Source: Chrysopilus asiliformis (lineage: Eukaryota; Arthropoda; Insecta; Diptera; Rhagionidae). Taken from it: 64,000 nucleotides of DNA. The notes beneath the pieces were generated by a model, which made no database searches, was not told where the DNA came from, and saw only the letters and a list, made by a program, of their open reading frames with translations. Where the stretch lies: positions 10,615,544-10,679,543 of the forward strand of contig OZ035964.1 of assembly GCA_964034945.1 (NCBI GenBank), given 5' to 3'. This document shows, one piece after another, positions 45,128 through 54,272 of the stretch (position 1 is its first letter; each line of letters opens with the position of its first letter). A program made the translations under genes and the position numbers.

Positions 45128-45159
<32 letters not shown>
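41815..45159 (+). mobile_element. APE-type non-LTR retrotransposon (LINE)
   Basis: A 3.35-kb insertion in an R repeat. It consists of a 5' leader of about 330 bp, one long open frame (42147-45098), a short 3' UTR and a 29-base poly(A) tail (45131-45159). No ORF1/gag-like frame is present. Either it belongs to a single-ORF lineage or it is 5' truncated. The open frame and intact A-tail suggest recent insertion. A target duplication is not obvious; at most an A/TAA is shared. Confidence 0.9.
42147..45098 (+). CDS. LINE endonuclease - reverse transcriptase polyprotein
   Basis: An open frame of 983 codons. The N-terminal 250 residues are an apurinic-like endonuclease: LALGETKVD, FIYRSPNC, VVAGDFNVHNDKW (about 158) and GGSDHCLVS (about 234). 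The reverse transcriptase domain spans about 440-780: KKGDKCDPSNYRPIALTS, RQYGFRARRSTGDLL, IALDISKAFDRVWHKAL (about 600), SGVPQGSVLAPTLF and the catalytic YCFADDSSL (about 690). A thumb and C-terminal region with LRPRLEYNSHIWAGAP-like sequence follows. There is no clear C-terminal zinc knuckle or RNase H. Start could be codon 1 or Met at 42186. Clade is uncertain (CR1/jockey/RTE-like). All catalytic motifs are present, so the protein may be functional. Confidence 0.9.
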   Translation: MCPCCRFVFFVGPMRVSRNYFDFCNVRGIRENLLSVYIHLTQKKPEVLALGETKVDRDCDPGQFQVSGYHLEPVFFRQRGIAIYIRNDVPYSLLPNLGKCANPEFNFIWLKLHMRKHIYLCFIYRSPNCSTENTLVELDKLSFSIDAITATNPDAEIVVAGDFNVHNDKWLPFSCHPDPVGLHTELFAESNLLTQIVDKPTRIPDIAGHTSYLLDLFLTTNPSKYSVSVLPPLGGSDHCLVSCSFSTERPPKNTIKAPRRTVWHFKKANWESLNQYFAAYKWSDCFREGDVDVATAKVTNVITLGMKSYIPCSSIVARCDSNTWFTKACRDAIKTKKTAFSEFRGNPNEETRLSFINARNTSKSVLRRAKHEFDQKMKRKILTCPKGQKSFWSMVKAVKNNFTVSSTPPLICDNEVVVDPVGKANVLAAKFAANSCLPESNQLPPQPTISEIVSPKISIRKRQIAKILQRIDVNKSTGPDGIPPHVLKKCAVTLAGPLRSLFYLSFSKGIYPSSWKAANVQPIPKKGDKCDPSNYRPIALTSVLAKVMETLINTKVINFLERNNLINDRQYGFRARRSTGDLLVCLTERWSKSLHNFGESKTIALDISKAFDRVWHKALMAKIRAIGLNPAISKWIESYLSDRSIRVVLDGYKSDFFKINSGVPQGSVLAPTLFLIFINDLLSLTLNPLYCFADDSSLDASYHFSSPAESNAIAVRSKRSEQIRSLNSDLNTILTWGRINRVEFNASKTQSMLLSMKCEKNPETVEFMSESISDSKNIRMLGIEINEKLQWSDHIFKIAKEASQCLGFLGRCKKYFAPVDVLNIYKTYIRPRLEYNSHIWAGAPKTVLQLLDRIQKRAIRLIGDKSLTDPLPSLEHRRSVGVLSIFYRYFHGKCSTEISQLIPPRYIFPRPSRAAARAHDFFLEPPRFRTVKFRGSFIPRTTRLWNNLPSDVFPPDYNPQKFKENINRHLLLSFQPSRAVLRH

Positions 45160-45161
<2 letters not shown>

Positions 45162-45707
45162 ACTTTTGTTCTTGGACTTTTTTGATAGGATGCACCGTTT
45201 TTGAGATATTTGCAAAAAACGTTTTCGTTCGTCCATTTTTGCCCATTAACGAACTTAGCCTCGCATTTTACGAAAAACGAATCTGCGCAAAATTTCAAGT
45301 CTCTAACTCAATCCGTGCGCCCGCAATCCGCGCCACAGACAGACGGACGGACGGACAGACGGACAGACAGACAGACAGACGGACGGACATGGAAAATTCA
45401 ATTTTTTTTATCCTTCTAAACACACTGGTGTAATCCATTTTTGTGTGTGATGACGGGATCTTGGCGTTACAAACGGTAAGGCAAAGTTAGTATACCCTTT
45501 GGTTTCACCATACGGGTATAAAAATAGGTCTTCCTACATAATTCGGCGAAACATTTTATATATTAAGAAGAATAGGTCTTCCTACAAAAAAACTTTGCCT
45601 CCTCATTTCAAATATACACGAGCCGGCACAATAATTTTGTTTAGACGAATTGCTGCTAAGGCACGGACAATTTCAATTTCGCAAACCGAAGACAAGACGC
45701 GACTGTT

Positions 45708-46187
45708 TATACCCGTATGGTGAAACCAAAGGGTATATTAACTTTGCCTTACCGTTTGTAACGCCAAGATCCCGTCATCACACACAAAAATGAAACATAA
45801 CAAAAGCTATAATTGCCAATCTGGCAATTATTGAAAACCCGTATGGTGATTTAATTGAACGGCGTATCAAAATTTCATTTGAATTCAAATTTTCCAATAA
45901 GATTTTTTTAAAACTTGTTCCAATCGGATTTTGATATATGGGAGTTTTATGTAGAATAATATTCTAAATAACTTTTGTTCTTGCACTTTTTTGACAACAT
46001 GTACCGTTTTTTAGATATTCGAAAAAAACGTTTTCGTTCGTATGGGGGGTACCCCCCCTAATGGCCCATTTTTGCCCATTAACGAACTTAGCCTCGCATT
46101 TTACGAAAAACGAATCTGCGCAAAATTTCAAGTCTCTAACTCAATCCGTGCGCCCGCAATCCGCGCCACAGACAGACGGACGGACGG

Positions 46188-46225
<38 letters not shown>

Positions 46226-46740
46226 GGACGGACGGACGGACGGACATGCAAAACTCAATTTTTTTTATCATTCTAAACACACTGGTGTAATTCATTTTTG
46301 TGTGTGATGACGGGATCTTGGCGTTACAAACGGTAAGGCAAAGTTAATATACCCTTTGGTTTCACCATACGGGTATAATTACACCAGTGTGTTTAGAATG
46401 ATGAAAAAAGTTGAATTTAGCATGTCCGTCCGTCCGTCTGTCTGTCTGTGGCGCGGATTGCGGGCGCATGGATTGAGCTAGAGACTTGAAATTTTGCGCA
46501 GATCCGTTTTTCGTAAAATGCGAGGCTAAGTTCGTTAATGGGCAAAAATGGACCATTAGGGAGGGGGGGGGGGGGTGTACCCCCCATAGGAACGAAAATG
46601 TTTTTCCCGAATATCTGAAAAACTGTGCATCCTATCAAAAAAGTGCAAGAACAAAAGTTATTTAGAATATGATTCTACATAAAACTCCTATACATCAAAA
46701 TCCGATTGGAACAAGTTTTAAAAAAATCTTATTGGAGAAT
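45708..46740. repeat. Inverted and tandem R-repeat cluster
   Basis: A forward 5' piece (45708-45792) abuts a full reverse copy (45793-46375, with microsatellite at about 46173-46245). A forward copy lacking its first 90 bp follows (46377-46740, with a poly-G run near 46565). The fusions suggest inverted dimers. The open frames rich in Arg-Thr-Asp are microsatellite translations. Confidence 0.75.
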
Positions 46741-46828
46741 TCGAATCCTATGTGTGGCAATTTTTATTATTTTTAAAATAAGCTTGATGGTGAGGGGAGA
46801 AGTGGGAGCGGGGTCGACTTATTTAAGA

Positions 46829-46925
46829 AAAACGATTTGAAATAAGCGCCTTTAGTATAATAGGATTTGTCTGACTCTATAAGTTTGATATTGCTATTAT
46901 CTTTTAAGTATTGTTGTGTTTTGTT
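46829..46925 (-). repeat. 97-bp fragment identical to 13078-13174
   Basis: This carries the same reverse-transcriptase-like peptide (KTQQYLKDNSNIKLIESDKS) as the fragment at 13075 and is cut at 46925. Identity over 97 bp suggests a recent common source. Confidence 0.7.
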
Positions 46926-48180
46926 TCGATTTTTCTGTGTATGTCTTTCCCTAGCTATTTGGGGTAAAGAAGTCAGAAGAATGTCTTTCACCAGCTATCT
47001 GGTGGTCCCTGCTTCTACCTATTTTTGTTGTAGGTTCCCTACTTTCTGTCCCCCACAATTGGGCATGGAAATTTTGTCGTGTAGACATCCTACTGGCATG
47101 GCTGAACATTTTCGACCCCGCCACGGGTCTCATCAGAGCCTTGTTTGGTTAAAGGGGCACGTTGAGCGCTTTAAAGGTAAGTATCCAACTATGTGGAAGA
47201 TTCGTATCAAGAATTTGCGAGTTTTTCAGAGATTTTCATGTTTTTCAGGCATTTTTCAGGTATTTTGGATTTTTTGCGAATTTTTTTCGAAGGTCACCCT
47301 TCCTACTCCCTTTTGGGTGGTCCCCAAGGTCGAATGGTGGTTGTGTCCCCCTGAAATTTACCACATTATAGTACTCTATTCGTTTTTCACCCGTTTCCCT
47401 GTTTTTTCATCGATTTTTTCTATTCTAAGTCCTATTAGTACCGAAAGGCAATCGGTGGTTTTTGTTGTTGTTTTTGCATGGTTTTGGTGGTTTTTCGGTG
47501 ATTTCTGCTTGTGTTTTTCCATTTTTGGCGTTTTTCTTGTACTTCCGAAGCCGTTGGGTGGTGTTGTGGGTATCGCAGTGGGTGGTGGTTTTCGGGAGAA
47601 TATTGGGTCCTGTTGGTGGCCTGTTGGCGTGAGTTTGGGTGTTTTTCAAGGTCATGCTGTGGGCTTGTCCCGGGGGGTGGTGTTGTGCAGGGGTGTTTTT
47701 GGGTTTTTTGTTTTTTTGGTTTTATTTCTCTATTGGTTTCGACTTAATTTCCCTAGGACATTTTCTATTATCTGTTCTGTTCGTTTCTCCCCGTGTTTTC
47801 AGTCCGTTTTTATTCTGTCTCCGCCTTTCTTACTGGCGGTCTCTATTTTCTTTCCCTATTGGCTAGAAATAAGTATATTTCCTATCTGTTGTCCTTCGTT
47901 TTCCTGCTCCACCTTGGGTGGAATGCCAATCCGCTTTTTCCCTCTCGGGTACTAAGCTATTTTCCCAGGGCATGTCCCCTGGTAGGCTATTGGTATCTTT
48001 CGATTTTTCGAAAATATCTCCACACGTAATTTATTTTCGTAGGTGCCATATTTTACTGTAAATTCGCTCTTTATACAATAATTCACACTTTATTCACTCT
48101 ATACAACAAGGGCTTTCCCACACAAAATTCTGCCAGCCAGCCGATGAACCGTTAGTAAAACATTAATACCGCACTGAAAT
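46926..48180. other. T-rich region with splice-like signals, no confident gene
   Basis: The plus strand is strongly T/G rich, which explains a long fortuitous frame (46867-47955). An acceptor-like TATTTTTGTTGTAG (ends 47032) and a strong donor AAAG|GTAAGT (47173-47182) would bracket an exon of about 145 bp. Another acceptor-like TTTATTTTCGTAG ends near 48043. The encoded peptide has no recognisable domain. Confidence 0.3.
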
Positions 48181-48181
48181 C

Positions 48182-48876
48182 AGGGTTTGAATTGGTTTGT
48201 TTGATAGCGAAAACACAATGACGCGTCAAGGCGTGCGTAAGCTTTTACATTTCGATGCTTCAAAAGTAAAACCCGTGGCTTACTATGGGACGATTTAAAA
48301 TGGCGCTTCGCTTTGACGCTCCGTTTCCTCAACTCATTGCCCAATCAGAACCCGTTCCGCTGATGCACGACATCACGTCCAATATATGTTTTAGTGTATC
48401 ACCAACATAGGTAAATTTATTTTATTTTTCAGTTAGTTCATCAATGCCGAATTCTATATCCAAATCAACATACAAAATAAAAAACCCGTGTCTTTAAAAT
48501 AGTGTATTTTTATATTTAAGAATCGATTTTTTTTGTTGTATAAGAAAGTCGTGTGCTGTTCAGAAATTTCCTCCCCAATTTTATTTTGCTCCATACTATT
48601 TTCCAAAAAAAAAGGAATCGATTTTCTTGTATAAGAAACATAAAGCAGGAAAGCAAATCAGCATTACTTACGCAAATTACACCACTGCTTAAATTTTGCT
48701 TAAGGAAATTTCAGCGCAGCATTTCCCACTTGATTGCTTCGACGAAGCATTTTTTTGCTTTGCTGGTGCTTAATGTTCCTGAAGTGCTTTGCTTTAAGCA
48801 AAGCAATTTACATTTTACTCAGCACAGCAAAGCATCAGCATCAGCACGAGAATTAAGCAAAGCAATTTAAACCCTG
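48182..48876. mobile_element. Possible hAT-type MITE remnant
   Basis: CAGGGTTTGAATTGG at the left and the near complement AATTTAAACCCTG at the right are hAT-like ends about 695 bp apart, but no matching 8-bp duplication flanks them. Inside, 48510-48670 is a fragment of the tandem-unit family (module c, 'gtgctgttcagaaatttcctc'). A 20-bp palindrome TGCTTTGCTTTAAGCAAAGC lies at about 48787. Confidence 0.4.
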
Positions 48877-49941
48877 ATACTCTACTCTACAATTTTCTGT
48901 GTGTGGTGCGAAACTGTACATTATAATTGTAACGTAAAGCTATTTATTGTATGCGTCAGCAAGAACAGTTTCTTCTCCCACGATCAGCTGCTGTAAAAAT
49001 CAAAACAAATCAAAATTGTGCGGTTAAGGAAATAGCCGGTTGAAAATCATTTGCTTGAAAAACCGACTACGAGTAAGTAAATAAATATTGTAAAATATTG
49101 TGGCTATCTATTAATTTTAAATTAAGACCATGGCATCCAAAAAATGTGTATTTTCCGAAGATTTACAAGCGAAGTTTCCAACGTTTAACAAAGTTCCCGA
49201 TTCGAAATTTCATGCATTTTGCACGATATGTCAAACCAAGGTGTCTGTGTTAAACAAGGGAAAGTACGATATCGAACAACATATCAAATCAAAAAAACAT
49301 GCTTCTCACATCCAGGCCGGACAATCATCAGGCAAATTGGACTCATTTTTCGCTGTTAACCCCTCTAAAATTGATAACCAAGTGGCCGCTGCGGAAGCAA
49401 CAATGGCCTATCACATAATAAGCAACAATGGCCTATCACATAATAAAGTTTCAAAACTTCCGATTGTTCTACAAACTTGCTAGGGGTTTTATTTGAAGAC
49501 TCTGAAATCGCAAAAAAATTCTCATCAGCTAGGACGAAAACGACGGCGATCGCAACGAATGTGATTGCTTCATATTGCATGGAACAATTAACTGAAGCTT
49601 TAACAAAAGTACCATTTGTATCAGTATCTACAGATGCCAGCAACCACGGCGCTGAAAAAATGTTTCCCATTTTAGTGCAATTTTTTACTGTTGAAAAGGG
49701 AATTTCTTTTGGAATGATTGAATTGGAGAATTTGTCTGACGAAAAATCGAAAACAATCAGTAATTTTATAGAAAAAACATTAGAAAAATTTGATTTATGT
49801 AAAAAATGTATAGCTTTTTCGGCAGACAATTGTAACACTAATTTTGGAGGAGTTAAAAGAGCTGGCAGTCGAAATGTATACAGTTTATTAAAGCAAAAAT
49901 TAAGTACACATTTAATTGGTATTGGTTGTCCTGTACATATA

Positions 49942-51246
49942 AAGGGTGGTTAAATTTTAAGGGCCGATGTTGAATGTGAACCACACCTAAACGTCAAGTT
50001 TTTTTCTGCATTTCATTTGACATTTCTCAATTTCAGACTAACTCAATTTGAACCACGGAAAGATACACAATCGAGCAACGCGTCAAAGTTATTCAGGCTT
50101 ATTATGAAAATGGGCGTTCAAATCAAAATGCATATCGTGCACTTCGTGATTTTTTCGGTCAATTTAATCGTCCAAATGTGCGTACAATCGGAAAAATCGT
50201 GCAAAAATTTGAGCAAACCGGGTCTGTAGGAGATGTGAAAACACCAGTGCATGCTCGTACAGCTCGTACTGCAGAAAATATTGCTGCTGTTCGCGATAGT
50301 GTGGCTGAAGAGCCGTCCACCTCAACTCGTCGTCGTGCCCAACAATTGCACCTCCCACGCTCGTCGTTGATGAACATTATGCATAAAGACTTGCATTTAC
50401 ACGCTTACAAGGTGCAATTGACTCAAGAACTAAAGCCTCTTGACCATTTCAAGCGTCGTCAATGGTCAGAATGGTGGCAAGAAATGGCAACAGTGGATGA
50501 TCAATTTTCGAAGAAAATCATCTTCAGTGATGAGGCACATTTTCACCTCAGTGGATTCGTCAATAAGCAGAACAGCCGCATTTGGGCGAATGATAATCCA
50601 AGAGTGATTGTCGAAAAACCAATGCACCCACAAAGAGTGACTGTTTGGTGCGGTTTATGGGCTGGCGGCATCATCGGGCCGTATTTTTTCCAAAATGAGG
50701 CCGGTCAGGCAGTTACTGTGAATGGTGTTCGCTATCGTGAGATGATAACGAACTTGTTATGGCCCGAATTGGAAGATATGGATGTGGACGATATGTGGTT
50801 TCAACAGGACGGTGCCACTTGCCACACAGCTACCGAAACAATCGCTCTTTTGCGCGACAAATTTAATGGCCGTGTTATCTCACGTGGTGGCGATGTCAAT
50901 TGGCCGCCAAGATCATGTGATTTGACACCGTTGGACTTCTTTCTTTGGGGTTATTTGAAAGAAAAGGTGTACGTCGATAAGCCAGCAACAATTCAAGAGC
51001 TAAAGGATGAGATAATTCGGCACATTAACGGCATAGAACCTCAATTATGCCTCAGCGTCATCGAAAATTTGGACCATCGGATGGAGGTGTGCCGCCGAGG
51101 TCGCGGCGGCCATTTGGCCGATATTTTGTTCCATACATAATTGAACCATAGCAATATTATCATAATAAAAAGAAATGACAATAATTTCCTAAATAATTCG
51201 TGTTTTATTCAAAATCAACATCGGCCCTTAAAATTTAACCACCCTT
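49942..51246 (+). mobile_element. mariner, DD41D (rosa-like) family
   Basis: 1305 bp, flanked by TA (49940-49941 and 51247-51248). Terminal inverted repeats of about 31 bp start AAGGGTGGTTAAATTTTAAG. The element lies in the hAT transposase pseudogene. The transposase frame is complete except for its first codon. Confidence 0.92.
50055..51140 (+). CDS. mariner transposase, DD41D; start codon apparently ACG
   Basis: The frame is open from a TGA at 50046-50048 to the stop at 51138-51140. The N-terminal helix-turn-helix region begins IEQRVKVIQAYYENG, upstream of the first standard start. No in-frame ATG precedes it, but ACCACGG at 50053-50058 is a Kozak-like ATG context with T changed to C. Catalytic residues are D in FSDEAHF (about 158), D in QQDGATCHTA (about 252) and D in LTPLDFFLWG, with 41 residues between the last two. 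That is the DD41D signature of rosa-type mariners. From ACG the protein is 361 codons, a normal length. Initiation at ACG or a downstream GTG is unproven, so activity is uncertain. Confidence 0.88.
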   Translation, partial: TERYTIEQRVKVIQAYYENGRSNQNAYRALRDFFGQFNRPNVRTIGKIVQKFEQTGSVGDVKTPVHARTARTAENIAAVRDSVAEEPSTSTRRRAQQLHLPRSSLMNIMHKDLHLHAYKVQLTQELKPLDHFKRRQWSEWWQEMATVDDQFSKKIIFSDEAHFHLSGFVNKQNSRIWANDNPRVIVEKPMHPQRVTVWCGLWAGGIIGPYFFQNEAGQAVTVNGVRYREMITNLLWPELEDMDVDDMWFQQDGATCHTATETIALLRDKFNGRVISRGGDVNWPPRSCDLTPLDFFLWGYLKEKVYVDKPATIQELKDEIIRHINGIEPQLCLSVIENLDHRMEVCRRGRGGHLADILFHT

Positions 51247-51434
51247 TACTTCATAATGCCGCTAAACATAGCCTAGATCGTTTAGTATTCGATGTGCAAT
51301 CCATTGTAATGAAAATTTACAACTATTTTTCTGTATATACCGTACGTACTGAAGAATTAAAAAATTTCTGTGATTCTGTAGATGTAGAATATAGGGAATT
51401 ATTATATCATTCTCCCACTCGCTGGTTGTCATTA

Positions 51435-51615
51435 GCTGCGTTCCCGATCCATGAAAAACCTACTGCGGAGTACTGCGGAGTACTGCGGAACGCTCGCATC
51501 TACACATCCTCTCATTCCGAATCTTAGGATTTGCTTGCAATCATCCAAAAGTGCGTTCCCGACAAAAATTACTGGCAAGTACTGCGCAGTAGTTTTTATG
51601 GGTCGGGAACGCAGC
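51435..51615. mobile_element. 181-bp MITE with TA duplication
   Basis: TA flanks at 51433-51434 and 51616-51617. Inverted ends are GCTGCGTTCCCGATCCAT and its near complement, about 35 bp long. A triplet of gcggagtact repeats lies at 51463-51490. Removing it restores the hAT motif region RWLSL. It is probably a Tc1/mariner-type MITE. Confidence 0.8.
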
Positions 51616-52475
51616 TATTATATCCATGTTTAAATCGGGTGCTTCTATTATTTCCAGCGTTAACGTCGTATTTTTTGTCCACTGATAGTTGTCCACGAAT
51701 TTTGAAAGACTTTTTTCAATCAAATTTAGGTGAGCCTTGTTTGTGGTTAGCACATTCAATTATGTATTGTTTTTACGAAAAAACACAATCGCTAGAGAGA
51801 GAGAAAAATTCTGTTATGGAAATTATGTTTGTTTTAAAAGATTTGATAAATATACTAGAGCAACGTATTGAACACTCTTTTTTGCCGTTGAAAGTAAACT
51901 CTTTACTTCAAGAATTAATCAAAGATGGATTTCAAGAAGAAGTTGCTAATTTCAAAAACGAAGCAATGTCGTGTTATAAAAGATCTCTCGATTACATTAT
52001 TTTGTGGACTTTTCAATTTAATGAATTAAAAATTTTCGAATGGATGTCACTTAAGCAGTTTCCGGAATGGGAACAAGTCCAAAATTCAATTATTTATATA
52101 AAATCAAAAATTGATGTTACTTTGGATGATATAAAATGTTTTGATCAATTTTGCAATTTGAAACAGTTCTTAAAAAACAATCTTAAAGACGAAGAGTTTA
52201 GTACTATGCTAATTGCTTCGAAATGGCAAAAATACTTTCAACAGTCTAATAATTCAGAATACTTTTCACAACTGCTTAAAATTTGTCAATATTTTTTTGC
52301 GATTCCTGGACATAATGCTAACGTTGAAAGGGTTTTTTCAATGATTGCTGCACAGTGGACAAAAGAAAGAAACAGTCTAAATATTTCAACGATTAAAGCC
52401 ATCCCAAATAGCATTTTAGGCAGCAAATATGATGTTTATCCCCATAGTTCGTCACCATGCAGATCACGGCGATAA

Positions 52476-54272
52476 GCAATTTATGTCGCAAATACGTATC
52501 TAGTTGTGCGTATGAGACGCGCAACGACACACATAGTGGGGAACACTTTTCTGCGGTTTGCTACGTCGCAATTATAACGACAGGGACGTAATTAGTTGCC
52601 TCATGCGCGAGCGTCATCTGACGGCATTATATCACACAATTACACAAATCATCGAGCGGGTTTTCTTTCTCCCTCGAATGCTTGCTAGTAAACAGAGATG
52701 AACAAATAAAAACGTAAGCAGAAGACGAACGAGAAAAATCTAATGGCGACAAATTAATGGAAACTTTTGTGGAGTGTTATTTTATAATGGACTTTTCTTC
52801 CGGTTGCATGTCGTGATTTTAATTGCCATTAAAATTTTTCGACAATATTGGATCTGAAATTTAAACAGATTTTAATGGGCCATCGAATTATTTTGTTTTT
52901 AATCAAAAATTTCTTTAATTTTATTTTATCGGTAAATTTTTTTTTTCTTTTGCAATGAAATTTTGATGCCAATAAAATTATGCTGTTTCAAAAATGTATG
53001 CTATCCACTTTTTATGCAATATCCTTCAGTCATTCGCCTGAAATAAGAAATTTAATTCTCGAAACGAAATCGTTTCCATCAAATGTCAGTGAGAAATATG
53101 GCGGCTGAAGGCATCAATTTTTTTTGGTGTTTCTCAGACGGGGAGCTTTAATGAAACTTTAGTGGTAGCAGTTTCGTCACTTTTTCCATCACACGCTTCT
53201 TCAAAATTAAACTGACGTTCAGGCTCCACAGCCAATCACTATTTCGGCCCGAAAACCATCAAATGCTGCTCTATCGCCGCAGGATTTTCATGAAGCGAAT
53301 GTTGCCCCAAAGATCGTGCTCGTCACTTCTTTCGCTTCTTTTACGCGGATGTGAATTATAGGTGTAAATTTTTAATCCCGATTGTGTAAATTTCTACTCT
53401 TTCAAGTCGCAAAGAACAAATCTCATGTTCCCGTACTTTTCGATGCTGTTTGGGATATTGACTGTGACATTTAATTACAAAAATGTAACTTGTACAAGCT
53501 TCCATAATGAAATTAAAAATAATTCTAAGATTCTAACAGCAATTTTCAATCAAAAAAAATACGAGAAACTTACGAACTAAGACTCAGGGGCTTAATACAA
53601 TTTAAACTTGGCTTAAGTACTTTAAGCGAAATAAATCAACCGCTTGAAGTACTGAAGCAGAGTTTAAATTGTATTGAACACCCGGCCCTAAATCAAACAT
53701 GTAAATAAAATGTAGTGCAAAAACTATAGATCTCGATGTATTTAAAATATGTAACTAAGATGTAAGTAATTTTAGTAAAGCTATAGATCTCTATGTAATT
53801 AAAACATACCACCATTAAAAAATATGATTTTTATTTTCACCGTAAGATACTATACCATAACTATATATTGCTCGCTTTGCTACCTCATGTGACTTTTTTA
53901 TCTGTTAATTGAAAGAATAATGATTGGGTAAAATCGAGAAACAAGTATAGCAAACTATGTTTTTCTTTCTCATGATCATATCGAGATATTGTAGTTTTGA
54001 CATTTTCAGTTTTTTTTCGATAGATACGGAAAATAACGGGCACGAAAAATTACACTTTTTTCTAATAATTCTGTGCAGTCATTCTAAGTTCTGTAATTTT
54101 CACATTCAAAAAAGTTCTCTTTTACTTCTCTTTTTTCATTTGGTTAATTTCCTATACAATGTCTCTTTTTTTAACCCAAAGGTTCTCTTTTCACAAATAG
54201 GGCCCATGGCAGCCCTATACTCTGTAGAAGAAAGTAAAAATCGTACACCAAAATAATTTGTACTCGTGGAAA
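52476..54272. other. Gene-free stretch
   Basis: No credible frame. A foldback lies at 53592-53678 (arms of about 37 bp around ATAAATCAAC). A short imperfect tandem repeat lies at about 53705-53815 (ctatagatctc). The right end of the hAT pseudogene could not be placed. Confidence 0.5.
53592..53678. repeat. Foldback
   Basis: Left arm 53592-53628 pairs with 53641-53678 with a few mismatches (AATACAATTTAAACT / AGTTTAAATTGTATT). Confidence 0.65.

Larger units (their letters stand above)
41636..45524 (-). repeat. R-family repeat split by a LINE
   Basis: 41636-41814 and 45160-45524 are the two halves of one reverse-oriented R repeat, with a GACG/GACA microsatellite at about 45336-45388. The break lies in 'atcatatcctaaataac'. 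The LINE 41815-45159 fills it. Confidence 0.8.
49130..52475 (+). pseudogene. hAT transposase pseudogene
   Basis: The N-terminus has a BED-like zinc finger (CTICQTKVSVL ... HIKSKKH). The frame is disturbed at 49400-49480, partly by a 25-bp tandem duplication of 'caacaatggcctatcacat...'. It then runs as LLGVLFEDSEIAKKFSS, VSTDASNHGAEKMFP and FSADNCNTNFGG. A mariner (49942-51246) splits it after CPVH; it resumes with HNAAKHSLDRLVFDVQS and YHSPTRWLSL. A MITE (51435-51615) splits it again. The last part ends in the hAT dimerisation motif FFAIPGHNANVERVFSMIAA. Without insertions it would be about 650 codons. It is inactive. Confidence 0.85.

Noticed and set aside
46867..47955. 362-codon open frame
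   Set aside because: Its composition follows the T/G-rich plus strand, it starts inside a repeat fragment from the other strand, and no domain is visible.
48553..48870. 105-codon frame
   Set aside because: It begins in a fragment of the tandem-unit family and ends in a hAT-like terminus; composite junk.
48182..48876. Intact hAT MITE
   Set aside because: Ends look hAT-like, but no 8-bp target duplication matches, so only a remnant is claimed.
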